Program-made: the position numbers and the translations under genes
Assembly (NCBI GenBank): GCA_933228675.1
Contig: OW121742.1
Location: 18,954,850-19,018,849 of the forward strand
Source of the DNA: Stomorhina lunata
Lineage: Eukaryota; Arthropoda; Insecta; Diptera; Rhiniidae
DNA: 64,000 nt
Direction: 5' to 3'
Part shown: positions 13,151 to 25,492 of the stretch, piece by piece
Layout: each line of letters opens with the position of its first letter
Position numbering within the stretch: position 1 is the stretch's first letter
Notes under the pieces: model-generated
Told to the model about the DNA's origin: nothing
Seen by the model: only the letters and a program-made list of their open reading frames with translations
Database searches by the model: none

Positions 13151-14395
13151 TCTGAGACTATTTTCTAAAGAAAATCTTTATATCGAAAATTTTCTATAGA
13201 AAATCTTTATATCGAAAATTTTCGATAGAAAATCTTTATATCAAAAATTTTCTATAGAAAATTTTTATTTCGAAAATTTTCTAAGAAAATTTTTATATTG
13301 AAAATTTTCTATAGAAAATTTTTATATCGAAAATTTTCTATAGACAATTTTCTATAAAAAATTTTTATATCGAAAATTTTCTATAGAAAATTTTTATATC
13401 GAAAATTTTCTATAAAAAATTTTTATATCGAAAATTTTCTATAGAAAATTTTTATATCGAAAATTTTCTATAGAAAATTTTTATATCGAAAATTTTCTAT
13501 AGAAAATTTTTATATCGAAAATTTTCTATAGAAAATTTTTATATCGAAAATTTTCTATAGAAAATTTTTATATCGAAAATTTTCTATAGAAAATTTTTAT
13601 ATCGAAAATTTTCTATAGAAAATTTTTATATCGAAAATTTTCTATAGAAAATTTTTATATCGAAAATTTTCTATAGAAAATTTTTATATCGAAAATTTTC
13701 TATAGAAAATTTTTATATCGAAAATTTTCTATAGAAAATTTTTATATCGAAAATTTTCTATAGAAAATTTTTATATCGAAAATTTTCTATAGAAAATTTT
13801 TATATCGAAAATTTTCTATAGAAAATTTTTATATCGAAAATTTTCTATAGAAAATTTTTATATCGAAAATTTTCTATAAAAAATTTTTATATCGAAAATT
13901 TTCTATAGAAAATTTTTATATAGAAAATTTTCTATAGAAAATTTTTATATCGAAAATTGTCTATAGAAAAGGTTTATATCGAAAATTTTCTATAAAAAAA
14001 TTTTTTATCGAAAATTTTCTATAGAAAATTTTTTTATCGAAAATTTTCTATAGAATATTTTTTTATCGAAAATTTTCTATAGAAAATTTTTTTATCGAAA
14101 ATTTTCTAAAATCTTTATATTGAAAATTTCTTTAGAAAATCTTTATATCGAAAATTTTCTATAGAAAATTTTTATATCGAAAATTTTCGATAGAAAATCG
14201 TTATATCGAAAGCGTTTAAATCGAAAATTTTCGATAAAAAATTGTCTATAGAATATTTTAATATTAAAAATTTTTTATAAAAAATTTTTATATCGAAAAT
14301 CTTCTATAGGATATTTTTATATCGACAAGTCAAATTTTCTATAGAATTTATGTCGAAAATTTTCTGTAGAAAAGTTGTATATCAAAAAAAAATTT
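13151..14395. repeat. 29-bp family A array, inverted orientation
   Basis: Units read TTTTTATATCGAAAATTTTC then TATAGAAAA, the reverse complement of the arrays at 2.9 and 17.5 kb. From about 13440 to 13870 successive units are essentially identical, indicating recent amplification or homogenisation. The edges are degenerate, with a 28-bp variant lacking one base (TTTTTTTATCG) near 14000-14100. Confidence 0.95.
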
Positions 14396-15000
14396 ATATT
14401 AAATATTATATCAGATTGTGATCGTAGAACTATTCTTAACAATAAAAATTGTTGAAACTAATAATTGCGATATTAAATAATAGAAAAAATTTCCTAATTT
14501 TCCCCAACATTAGTTACACTGTCTTATATTATTTATCAGCCACTTGTTGTCGTTTCTGGCAATCAAATTTCAATATTGACACAAAGTGAAAAAAATTATT
14601 TTCCCTCTGCGAAAAGAAATGAAAACAAGAGGGACCAATGAGCAAACAAACAAATGAACGAACGGTCCGGTCCTTATTTAAAGACATGACTAACGAAAGT
14701 AAAAGTTGTGTAATAAAAGCATGAAACGATTTTATTTGTAGTGGCGAATCGCATAAAGTTACAACAATTGCCAAAGTTGTAACCGAAATTCATTTATTTT
14801 TTATATCTATTTATTTATTTAGCCATTTTTATAGTCAATTGCCATGGTACGATTGAGAGTGTATATATTACTAGTTTTTTGACTTTTGTGTTTTATATTA
14901 CAACTCCCGCGCTATAGAAGTTTCAAACACGATCACCTTAAAATTTTGCAGGCCAAAACATGAGCATGTAGGAAAGCTGGGATGAGTAATAGCGACTTAG
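14396..15000. other. AT-rich spacer without recognisable genes
   Basis: Non-repetitive sequence between a 29-bp array and a 12-bp array. An 81-codon minus-strand frame at 14529-14774 has no recognisable domain and no support as a gene. Confidence 0.6.
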
Positions 15001-16020
15001 AGGGCTGTACTTTCGTGAATCAGATGATGTAAGTCATGGTCTTAGTCTAAGTCATAGTCTAAGTCATAGTCTTAGTCATAGTCTAAATCATAGTCTAAGT
15101 CATAGTCTAAGTCATAATTTAAGTCATAGTCTAAGTCATAGTCTAAGTCATAGTCTAAGTCATAGTCTAAGTCATAGTCTAAGTCATAGGGCTGTACTTT
15201 CGTGAATCAGATGATGTAAGTCATGGTCTTAGTCTAAGTCATAGTCTAAGTCATAGTCTTAGTCATAGTCTAAATCATAGTCTAAGTCATAGTCTAAGTC
15301 ATAATCTAAGTCATAGTCTAAGTCATAGTCTAAGTCATAGTCTAAGTCATAGTCTAAGTCATAGTCTAAGTCATAGTCTAAGTCATAGTCTAAGTCATAG
15401 TCTAAGTCATAGTCTAAGTCATAGTCTAAGTCATAGTCTAAGTCATAGTCTAAGTCATAGTTTAATACATAGTCTTAGTCTAAGTCATATTCTAAGTCAT
15501 AGTCTAAGTCATAGCCTAAGTCATAGTCTAAGTCATAGCCTAAGTCATAGTCTAAGTCATAGTCTAAGTCATGGTCTAAGTCATAGTCTAAGTCATAGTC
15601 TAAGTCATAGTCTAAGTCATAGTCTAAGTCATAGTCTAAGTCATAGTTTAAGTCATAGTCTAAGTCATAGTCTAAGTCATAGTCTAAGTCTAAGTCATAG
15701 TCTAAGTCATAGTCTAAGTCATAGTCTAGGTCATAGTCTAAGTCATAGTCTAAGTCATAGTCTAAGTCATTGTCTAAGTCATAGTCTAAGTCATAGTCTA
15801 AGTCATAGTCTAAGTCATAGTCTAAGTCATAGTCTAAGTCATAGTCTAAGTCATAGTCTAAGTCATAGTCTAGGTCATAGTCTAAGCCAAATTCTAAGTC
15901 ATAGTTAAAGTCATAGTCTATGTCGTATTCAAAATCATAGTTTTAGTCATCGTCTAAGTCATAGCCTAAGTCATAGACTAAGTCAAAGTCAAAGCAATCA
16001 TCAATGTTACAGCTTAAGTC
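15001..16020. repeat. 12-bp minisatellite array (TAAGTCATAGTC)n
   Basis: Tandem copies of TAAGTCATAGTC spanning about 1 kb with scattered single-base variants, decaying after about 15880. The lead-in sequence AGGGCTGTACTTTCGTGAAT with its first repeats occurs twice, starting at 15001 and 15188, so a 187-bp block containing non-repeat DNA has been duplicated at the array edge. The same unit forms an inverted array at 21.37-22.02 kb. Confidence 0.95.
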
Positions 16021-17110
16021 ACAGTTAAAGTAAAATATGCCCACTCGAACGCATTATACCCTCCTTAATAGTACCGCTCCAGCGTACTAAAAGTGGCTTG
16101 TTTGGTTAGTGGTAAGTAGTTTTTTTCCATTGCATTGATTGCAAATAGAGTTCAAAGTTTAAATTTAACCAAAATATAGCTTGTTACGATATTTGATAGA
16201 AAAACTGCAACAACTCCTTTAATGTGGGTTATATACAGTAACAAATGATATGAAAAACGGAGGAATAAAATACATGGCCTTAAGCCGAAACTTGAGCAAG
16301 TACTAACTATGAGAGATTAAAAAGCTAGAAAACAAGCAGCTGTATTTATTTACGTATTAGCTTCAACAGCATTATAATACCAAATAAACAAATTTTTAAA
16401 TTTTAAAATCACAAAAATTCAAATCATATATTTCTAGAATAAAAATTACTTCATATTTTTTTATATATAAAACTTCACAATTAAGATCATAAAATTTAAA
16501 CGAGCCATCATTAAAGTGATAACATTAAGTGTCTGACACTTTAAAAAAGTCACTTTATTCTTTTCTTCTATTGGAATCTTGCTTTATTAATATCATATTT
16601 ATTTCTTTATCTTATCTCAAGATCTGTTTTTAATATTACAAATAATATTGCCTAATATTCGCTGATCAAACTGAATATTGTCGTAAAATTAATGCTTGAG
16701 CTATAAAATCTTTAAAACAAATAATAAGTGTCTTTTCGTTGAGTTTTATCTTATAATGGTCAGTTAGTTTAGATGAAATACGTATGCACATTTAATATCA
16801 GTTTTTAATAATTTTTTATTGCTGGTTTTATGGTTAAAAGGAACCTATTAAAATTATATTTTATTAATTTTTTATATCTTCTTTTTATGCAAAAATTAAT
16901 TTTGCATAAGTTAAGATATAAAATCAAAAGACTTAGGAAGCAAACTTTATTTAGGGCTTATCTGATGAAAACATTTGTTTTACATGTGTTTCACATAAAA
17001 ATGGGATTATGGGCTTATATGAATAGATCGTGAGAAATTAAAATATTAAATACTATAATAAAATCAGAGTTATAGTATTAGTTGTAGAAAAAGTCATGGA
17101 TATTAAATGT
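16021..17110. other. AT-rich spacer without recognisable genes
   Basis: Single-copy-looking sequence. A 67-codon frame at 16830-17033 has no recognisable domain. No RNA gene or transposon signature seen. Confidence 0.6.
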
Positions 17111-19935
17111 AGAAATTTTCTTCATAAATTTTTCTATAGAAAATTGTTGATACAAAGATTTTCTACGGAAAATTTTTGATAGAAAGTTTATTATATACTG
17201 TTTTTTATAAAACTTTGCAATGTAAAAATTTTCTATAGAAAACTTTCGATATAAAGGTAAACAATAGAAAATTCTTTATATAAAGGTTTTCAATAAAAGA
17301 TTTTCGATATAAATTTTTTATATAGAAATTTTTTGATACAAATTTTTTATATAGAAAATTTTTTATACAAATTTTTTATATAGAAAACTTTTGATAAATA
17401 TTTTTTATATAGAAAATTTTCTATAAAAAATGTTCGAAAAAATAACAAAATAGTCGGGATGTAAATATTATTCAAAAAGAAGTGTATTCGCATTTGATCC
17501 CTAATCTGTTACATTTATTTAGTAATGTAACTATAGAAAATTTTCGATATAAAAATTTTCTATAGAAAATTTTCGATATAAAAATTTTCTATAGAAATTT
17601 TTCGATATAAAAATTTTCTATAGAAATTTTTCGATATAAAAATTTTCGGTAGAAAATTTTCGATATTAAAATTTTCGGTAGAAAATTTTCGATATAAAAA
17701 TTTTCGGTAGAAAATTTTCGATATAAAAATTTTCTATAGAAAATTTTCTATATAAAATTTTTCTATAGAAAATTTTCGATATAAAATTTTTATATAGAAA
17801 ATTTTTATATAGAAAATTTTCTATAGAAAATTTTCGATATAAAAATTTTCTATAGAAAATTTTCGATATAAAAATTTTCTATAGAAAATTTTCGATATAA
17901 AAATTTTCTATAGAAAATTTTCGATATAAACATTTTCTATAGAAAATTTTCGATATAAACATTTTCTATAGAAAATTTTCGATATTAAAATTTTTTATAG
18001 AAAATTTTCGATATAAAAATTTTCTATAGAAAATTTTCGATATAAAAATTTTCTATAGAAAATTTTCGATATAAAAATTTTCTATAGAAAATTTTCGATA
18101 TAAAAATTTTCTATAGAAAATTTTCGATATAAAAATTTTCTATAGAAAATTTTCGATATAAAAATTTTCTATAGAAAATTTTCGATATAAAAATTTTCTA
18201 TAGAAAATTTTCGATATAAAAATTTTCTATAGAAAATTTTCGATATAAAAATTTTCTATAGAAAATTGTCGATATAAAAATTTTCTATAGAAAATTTTCG
18301 ATATAAAAATTTTCTATAGAAAATTTTCGATATAAAAATTTTCTATAGAAAATTTTCGATATAAAAATTTTCTATAGAAAATTTTCGATATAAAAATTTT
18401 CTATAGAAAATTTTCGATATAAAAATTTTCTATAGAAAATTTTCGATATAAAAATTTTCTATAGAAAATTTTCGATATAAAAATTTTCTATAGAAAATTT
18501 TCGATATAAAAATTTTCTATAGAAAATTTTCTATAGAAAATTTTCGATATAAAAATTTTCTATAGAAAATTTTCGATATAAAAATTTTCTATAGAAAATT
18601 TGCGATATAAAAATTTTCTATAGAAAATTTTCGATATAAAAATTTTCTATAGAAAATTTTCGATATAAAAATTTTCTATAGAAAATTTTCGATATAAAAA
18701 TTTTCTATAGAAAATTTTCGATATAAAAGATTCCTATAGAAAATGTTTGATATAAAAATTTTTTATAGAGATTTTTCGATACAAAAATTCTCTGTAGCAA
18801 ATTTTCGATATAAAAATTTTCTATAGCAAGCTTTCGGTATAAAAATTTTCTAAAGAAAATTTTCGATATATAAAACTTCTATAGAAAGTTTTTGATATCA
18901 TAATTTTCTAAAAGAAAATTTTGATATTAGAAGTTACTATAAAAAAATTTTAATATAAAAATTTTCTCTAGCAAATTATCGACATAAAAATTTTCAAAAA
19001 AAAATTTTTGATATAAAAATTTTCTTTAGAAAATATTAGATATAAAAGTTTTCTATAGAAAATTTTCAACGTAAAAATTTTCTTTAGAAAATTTTCGATA
19101 TAAAAATTTTCTGTAACAAATTATTGATATAAACATTTTCTTTAGAAAATTTTCAATATAAAATTTTCTATAGAAAATTTTCGATATAAAAACTTTCTAT
19201 AGAAAATTTTCGATATAAATATTTTCTGAAAGATATTATTGATATAAACATTTTCTTTAGAAAATTTTCAATATAAAAATTTTTTTTTAAAAATTTTTGA
19301 TATAAAATTTTTCTATAGAAAATTTTCGATATAAAAATTTTCTACAGAAAATTTTCGATATAAAATTTTTCTAGGGAATGATTTTGTATAGAAAATGTTT
19401 AATAAAAAGATTTTCTATAGAAAATTTTTGATACCAAGATTTTTTTTATAAAAATTTTTGATATAAAAATTTTGTATTAAAAATTTTGTATATAAATTTC
19501 TTCTATAGAAAATTTTCGATATAAAAAAGTTTTATAGAAAATTTTCGATATAAAAATTTTGTATAAAAAATTTTATATATAAAAATTTTCTAAAGAAAAT
19601 TTTCGTTATACGAATTGTCTATAGAGAATTTTCGATAGAAAATTTTCAATATAAATAAGATTTTCTATAGAAAATTTTCGAGATAAAAATTTTTTATCGA
19701 AAATTTTCTACATAAAAATTTTCTATCGGAAGTTTTCGATATAAAAATTTTCTATCGGAAATTTTCGATATAAAAATTTTCTATCGAAAATTTTCGATAT
19801 AAAATCTTTCTACAGAAAATTTTCTATAGAAAATTTTTGATATAGAAATTTTCTATAGAAAATTTTTAATATAGGGGTTTAAGTAGAAAATTTTCGATAT
19901 AAAGAATTTTCCACAAAAAGTATTCTATAGAATAT
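17111..19935. repeat. 29-bp family A array, plus orientation, highly regular core
   Basis: Degenerate units at 17111-17435, a short unique gap to about 17530, then regular 29-bp units. AAAATTTTCG recurs at 18001 and 18030, and the core 17820-18720 is nearly invariant apart from isolated changes. From about 18730 the units decay progressively to 19935. The gradient from homogeneous core to divergent edge is what unequal exchange is expected to leave. Confidence 0.95.
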
Positions 19936-21365
19936 TTTTAGTTTGAGCTTAGTTCTACTTATCTTAATATCAATTCTTTATAGTTTTTGGGCTTAAGACT
20001 TCACGAATGAAATTTTTTGTGCATTTCATTATTTAGTTTAACCAAAATCGGCTTCTCTTGTTTGTCTTATATAAATTTTAACAAATTCCCGCACGTGCTA
20101 TTTTTTTTTCTGCCATATATGACCAAAGTTTTAGATCTCGTTGCATTTCATGTCTAACAAATCATAACTTTTTCTTTAAATATATCTCTAAATTAACTAT
20201 TAATTGCTCTTTAAACAAAACAAAAAAAAAAACTCAAATTAAATGAATTTGAAATTGTCTGGAAAACAATCAAATCGTTTCAATTCAAATCACGTTTTTC
20301 GATACGAGAACAAACGGCTAATGTTTAAATAAGGTAACGTTTTTTTCTATCAAAAAATTAATATATTTTAAATCGTTTTCCATTTTATTTTGTTGAAATC
20401 ATTATATGTAGTTTAACTCCTTTTTCATTATTTTCATTTTTTTTCTGAATTTTTTGAGAGGTGGTCAAAATATTTAATATAATATTTTCCTTAATGATCC
20501 AGACCAGATCATTATTATGTATGAATGTTTGATCATATATGTATGTGCTCCATATGTGGGTTGTTAGTTATGGTTTTCAGAAAAATAAAATCAAAAAAAG
20601 TCTTAAGGAATTTTTAATAGTTTTTTGTTAATACAATTTATACTAAATTGCTTCAAAAGGATTTATTATAATATTTTTAACGTTATGTTTCTGTTTACTT
20701 CGTTATGGTTTTTTAGTATTTTATATATTTTTTGTAAATTTCCCTAGAGGCTAGAAAAATTGAGTAATAACTTTGCTAATTGTTGCGGCATACGAGAGAC
20801 GAAAATGTGGCACAAAAACAGCAACAACAACAACTAAAAGAACTCGAAAAAAACAACAACGAAAAACTTAACAATTGATTTATTTGCGTTAACGCCACAC
20901 TTTGCTGTAATAAATACAATAAACATAGAGTCAAACAGAGGGACGGACTAAGTAAAACATATGCATGTATGAATATTATTAATCCAGCAAAAAATTTTGT
21001 TACAGATATAAGAAATCTTATACTATTTAAAAACCAAACTTCCGTGTCTCTTTTGTCTTAAGAACTCAAACTTGAATCCCAAAGTTTCTGTCGAAATATT
21101 GAAAAAATTGTTTGAGTTGTTCGCTGGGTTATGTTTGAGAATGCTTGTAGCAACACGATACCATAACATTGCCCCAATGTTATATGAGTTATATTAAAAA
21201 CGAATGTATTTAAACAAAACTAAAAAGCATTTAAGAAAAAAAAAAAAATCTTCGTTATCTTTTATTTCTAGGCATCCACTACGAAGCGCACGATGGGGCA
21301 GAAATAAAAAAGGAGTCAAACAAAAAGCTTAAAATTTGTATGAAACTTATCTTATTCAATAGATA
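19936..21365. other. Spacer with a possible isolated exon at its right end
   Basis: AT-rich unique sequence with CAACAACAACAAC-rich stretches near 20820-20870. At 21250-21271 a pyrimidine-rich tract ends in TTTATTTCTAG, followed by a less AT-rich stretch that reads openly from 21272 to a TAA at 21364-21366 (about 30 codons, beginning IHYEAHDGAEIKKES). I do not recognise this peptide and there is no donor or second exon to support it. Confidence 0.35.
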
Positions 21366-22022
21366 ATTACTATGACTTAGACTACCAAGACTTAGACTAT
21401 GTCCTAAACTGTGACTTTTATTTGACATAGAACATGACTTAGACTATGGCTTAGACTATGACTTAGACTATGACTAAGACTATGACTTAGACTATGACTT
21501 AGACTATGACTTAGACTAAGACTTAGACTATGACTTAGACTATGACTTAGACTATGACTTAGACTATGACTTAGACTATGACTTAGACTATGACTTAGAC
21601 TATGACGTAGACTATGACTTAGACTATGACTTAGACTATGACTTAGACTATGACTAAGACTATGACTTAGACTATGACTTAGACTATGACTTAGACTATG
21701 ACTTAGACTATGACTTAGACTATGACTTAGACTATGACTTAGACTATGACTTAGACTATGACTTAGACTATGACTTAGACTATGACTTAGACTATGACTT
21801 AGACTATGACTTAGACTATGACTTAGACTATGACTTAGACTATGACTTAGACTATGACTTAGACTATGACTTAGACTATGACTTAGACTATGACTTAGAC
21901 TATCACTTAGACTATGACTTAGACTATGACTTAGACTATGACTTAGACTATGACTTAGACTATGACTTAGACTATGACTTAGACTTTGAATAAGACTATG
22001 ACTTAGACTATAACTTACACTA
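21366..22022. repeat. 12-bp minisatellite array, inverted (GACTTAGACTAT)n
   Basis: Reverse complement of the array at 15.0-16.0 kb, about 650 bp long, with a few variant units (CTAAGAC, CACTTAG). Because 12 is a multiple of 3 and the frame lacks stops, it produces a long minus-strand Ser-Leu-Ser-His repeat frame of 219 codons; this follows from the repeat and is not evidence of a protein. Confidence 0.95.
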
Positions 22023-22860
22023 AAATAGAAAATTTTTGAAATATTTCCTATAAAAATATACAATTTTTGAAATATATCCTATAAAAAAAGAAAATTTTTG
22101 AAAAATTTCCTATAAAAAAAGAAAATTTTTGAAAAATTTCCTATAAAAATAGAAAATTTTTGAAAAATTTCCTATAAATAGAAAATTTTTTTGAAAAATT
22201 TCCTATAAATAGAAAATTTTTTTGAAAAATTTCCTATAAAAATATAAAATTTTTGAAATAATTCCTAAAAAAATATAAAATTTTTGAAATAATTCCTATA
22301 AAAATATAAAATTTTTGAAATATAACCTATAAAAATATAAAATTTTTGGAAAATTTCCTATAAAAATAGATAATTTTTGAAAAATTTCCTATAGAAATAG
22401 AAAATTTTTGAAAAATTTCCTATAAAAATAGAACATTTTTGAAAAATTTCCTATAAAAATACAAAATTTTTGAAAAATTTCCTATAAAAATAGAAAATTT
22501 TTGAAAAATTTTCTTATAAAAATAGGAAATTTTTGAAAAATTCCCTATAAAAATAGGAAATTTTTGAAAAATTCCCTATAAAAATAGGAAATTTTTGAAA
22601 AATTCCCTATAAAAATAGGAAATTTTTGAAAAATTCCCTATAAAAATAGGAAATTTTTGAAAAATTCCCTATAAAAATAGGAAATTTTTGAAAAATTCCC
22701 TATAAAAATAGAAAATTTTTGAAAAATTTCCTATAAAAATAGAAAATTTTTGAAAAATTTCCTATAAAAATAGAAAATTTTTGAAAAATTTCCTATAAAA
22801 ATAGAAAATTTTTGAAAAATTTCCAATAAAAATAGAAAATTTTTGAAAAATTTCCTATAA
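22023..22860. repeat. 31-bp family B array, minus orientation (left part)
   Basis: Units contain GAAAATTTTTGAAAAATTTC then CTATAAAAATA. This is the reverse complement of the B units at 27.6 kb. Runs of sub-variants occur in blocks: several consecutive units at 22515-22690 share AGGAAATTTTTGAAAAATTC with CCTATA. It is interrupted at 22860 by an inserted element and resumes at 25493 with the same unit in the same phase and orientation. Confidence 0.95.
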
Positions 22861-24440
22861 CAAGTAAGAGTGGTATATTCGGCTTTGCCGAATCTTGGAT
22901 ACCCTTCACCAATGGTGTTCCAAAAGTACTTAATGTAATTCGTAGCAATATTTGGTTATACTAGTTTTATATGCAAAGAGTCTTTAAAATTAAGAGTCGG
23001 AAAACGAAAACCTTTTCGGTGGCGTCATCATCTAGAATAGTTATGCACCCAAAGGTTAGGTTGGACAGGTGGCTGATGTCTAGGGAAGCTTCACTTGGGT
23101 TCTAAAGTGGTCCCTTTGTGAAAGATAATGATTACTAGACTACAAGTAGAGAATGCATATTTAAGCCAGCCAGTAGCTTCGAAATAAAATAGGCACATAT
23201 TTTACGAACATTTAATAAAGTTCGATAGACCAGATAAACCATGCAGAAAAGCTGCTTCAAAATATAGATGCCCTTAGATTTGCAATAGCACATCGATTTG
23301 ATGAAGTTTAAGTATTCTGACATGCAACCCAAAAACGCTGTACCCAGTGAGGGTTGTGCACTTTAATTCGTACGAATTATCCAACTAGTAAAAGTTCTTG
23401 ATTAGTTATGTAAAACTCTGAAGTTAGCGGACTGATTTAGGTCAAAGCTTTAACAATGATTGTCAATGTATACAAGCCTTAAAATTATAGGGTATACACT
23501 CTTACTTTTAGATATATACGTGAAATATATAGCTTTTGAATGGATGGTTATCAGCTTTGTCGGAAAAGTTTACTTATTAATTTGAAGTTAGTTAATTAAT
23601 TAAAATGAACACTTCATCAATAATATTTGGGATGTATTGTTCTTTCGATCTGTCCGATGGATGTTTGGAAAGTTTTGCTCTAGTTCTTTGTGCAATTTTA
23701 ATGTGATTTAATTTATCAGCATTAAATCGATTCCCGGTCGGGTTTATATGGGAGATTTCACTAAATGTGAATAGAGCTCGCCCATTTTCAATATCGAACT
23801 TTTCAAGAGATCAGAAATACTTTTGTCAAATGTTGTCCCTCTAGAAAGTTTATTTTAGGCGCTATTGTCCTGAATATCAATATTGTACAACGTCTTTATA
23901 CTAAATGTCATCATCATATCTATTATAATTTGTCATTTATTAGCTACTAAGAGATTGCCTTAGGCGAAGTTATACGGGATCAATTGTCAAACGTGAACGG
24001 ATTTCTCCCAATTGGAATTAAAAAATTTAAATTTTTGTTGATATGTGAGATACTTACATACATATGTAGGTTTTGAACGGATATCATGTAATTATCTGCA
24101 TTTTTGTACTTCCTAGGAAGATTACCTATAATTTGATGTATAATACATTCTCAAATGTTATCATAATGTTCAAAAGTCAGACACAAAATTAAGATAAATG
24201 CAGTGTGTCCGTCTGCTAAAACCAGATTTGTGGAGCTCCTGAATTGTCCCACCCTGAATTTCAACATTGTCGATCAAAACACCATCACTTTAACGCTAAA
24301 TTATATCTACCACAAATTACAGAATGCATCAGGATTTAGATTTAGATCCCCTGCGAAGGACGCTATTAAACTTCATCAAAATAAACATCTGAGATATCGA
24401 CAAAACAGGAGCTCCAAAAACTTGACTACAACAGAAAAAA

Positions 24441-24546
24441 GGACAGACAGGTAGACGGACGGACATGTAGACGGACGGACAAACAAACAGACGGACGGAC
24501 GGGCAAACAAACAGACGGACGGACAGACGGACGGACAGACGGACGG
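24441..24546. repeat. (GACG/GACA)n microsatellite, module 1
   Basis: Irregular GACGGACG and GACAGACG tetranucleotide tract interrupted by ACATGTAG and AAACAAACA. It is followed by GATTCTGAGTTGATCGGTA. The partner module is at 25312. Frames reading PSVCLSV-like repeats across it are artefacts. Confidence 0.85.
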
Positions 24547-25311
24547 AGGTCGCGAAATCGATTCTTGTGCCGATTCTGAGTTGATCGGTACAATTTGAAT
24601 GGTATTCATAATCAGATTTGTGGAGTATATATATCAGATTTTAGAAAATCCTCCCGTAAAGAACGATGTCAAATTTCATCACAATCGGTCCATAAACACC
24701 TGAGATATCGCTGAAACAATACTTACAAAATGTAAACAAAATTTCTTAGACACGTACTTTGGGCAATTTGCTGTACATCAAATGTAGTGTTATGGCGATA
24801 TCTCAATTGTTTATAGACCGCTTTTGATAAAATTTAATAACGTGCTTGGTGGGGGAATTTCCTAAAATCTGATATAACATTTATGTAGGTCCGTACTAAA
24901 GGAGGATAGTTTTTCCTATTTCTGCATTTAATTTTTTCAACAAACATTCTCTAATGTGTACTTTGTGCAATTTGCGATACATCAAATTCAGTGTTTTGGC
25001 GATATCTCAGTTGTTTATGGACCGATTTTGATAAAATTTTACAGAGTGCTTTGGGAAAATATTTCCTACAATCTGATATATAACATATTATCACATGTAC
25101 ACCAGGAGTATCTTTTTTCTCTTGTTATTTAAAAGTGTGTTTCAATCAAAAATTTTAAAATTTTCGTCTAATTTTTGGTATTTTTTCGATATTTTCGGTG
25201 TTTATAAACCGATTTTAATGAAATTTAATAGCGTTCATTGCGGGAGAATTTCCTAAAATCTGATATATAATTTATGTAAGTCCATCCTCCAGGGGCTTCA
25301 GAAACTTGATT

Positions 25312-25333
25312 TCAACAGACAGACAGACAGACG

Positions 25334-25368
<35 letters not shown>

Positions 25369-25372
25369 GGAC
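25312..25372. repeat. (GACA/GACG)n microsatellite, module 2
   Basis: GACAGACAGACGGACGGACA tract, preceded by GAAACTTGATTTCAACAGAC and followed by CGATTCTGAGTCGATCGGTA. The same flanks in diverged form bracket module 1, so the microsatellite and its flanks were duplicated together. Confidence 0.85.
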
Positions 25373-25492
25373 ATCGCTTAATCGATTCTCCTCCCGATTC
25401 TGAGTCGATCGGTATAATTTTTATGGGGTCTACGATCATTACAAACGGAATCACAAACTTATAATACCCTTTCACCTATTGGTGAAGGGTAT

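Larger units (their letters stand above)
22861..25492. mobile_element. Non-autonomous transposon-like insertion with (GACR)n modules
   Basis: A 2.6-kb unique block splits a family B array: CCTATA on the left and ATAAAAATA on the right are the two halves of one unit. Near the left end is a perfect hairpin (ATTCGGC-TTT-GCCGAAT, 22877-22893), then ATACCCTTCACCAAT (22899-22913), whose exact reverse complement lies at the right end (25478-25492). There it is the 3' arm of a hairpin with TACCCTTTCACC. Inside are two copies of a module: a (GACR)n tract followed by CGATTCTGAGTYGATCGGTA. Several related segments containing GCGATATCTCA plus GACCGATTTTGAT occur in direct and inverted orientation (24.6-25.3 kb). 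GTCY microsatellite cores are known from dipteran mini-me/DINE-1-type elements; assignment to that group is inference. No transposase frame seen. Confidence 0.7.

Noticed and set aside
21404..22063. 219-codon minus-strand frame of Ser-Leu-Ser-His repeats
   Set aside because: It is the 12-bp satellite read in a stop-free frame; a 12-bp unit keeps frame automatically. The N-terminus is arbitrary AT-rich sequence and no coding signal is independent of the repeat.
24376..24609. Cys/Pro/Ser/Val-rich frames (PSVCLSV type), also at 25272-25475
   Set aside because: Translations of GACG/GACA microsatellites inside the inserted element.
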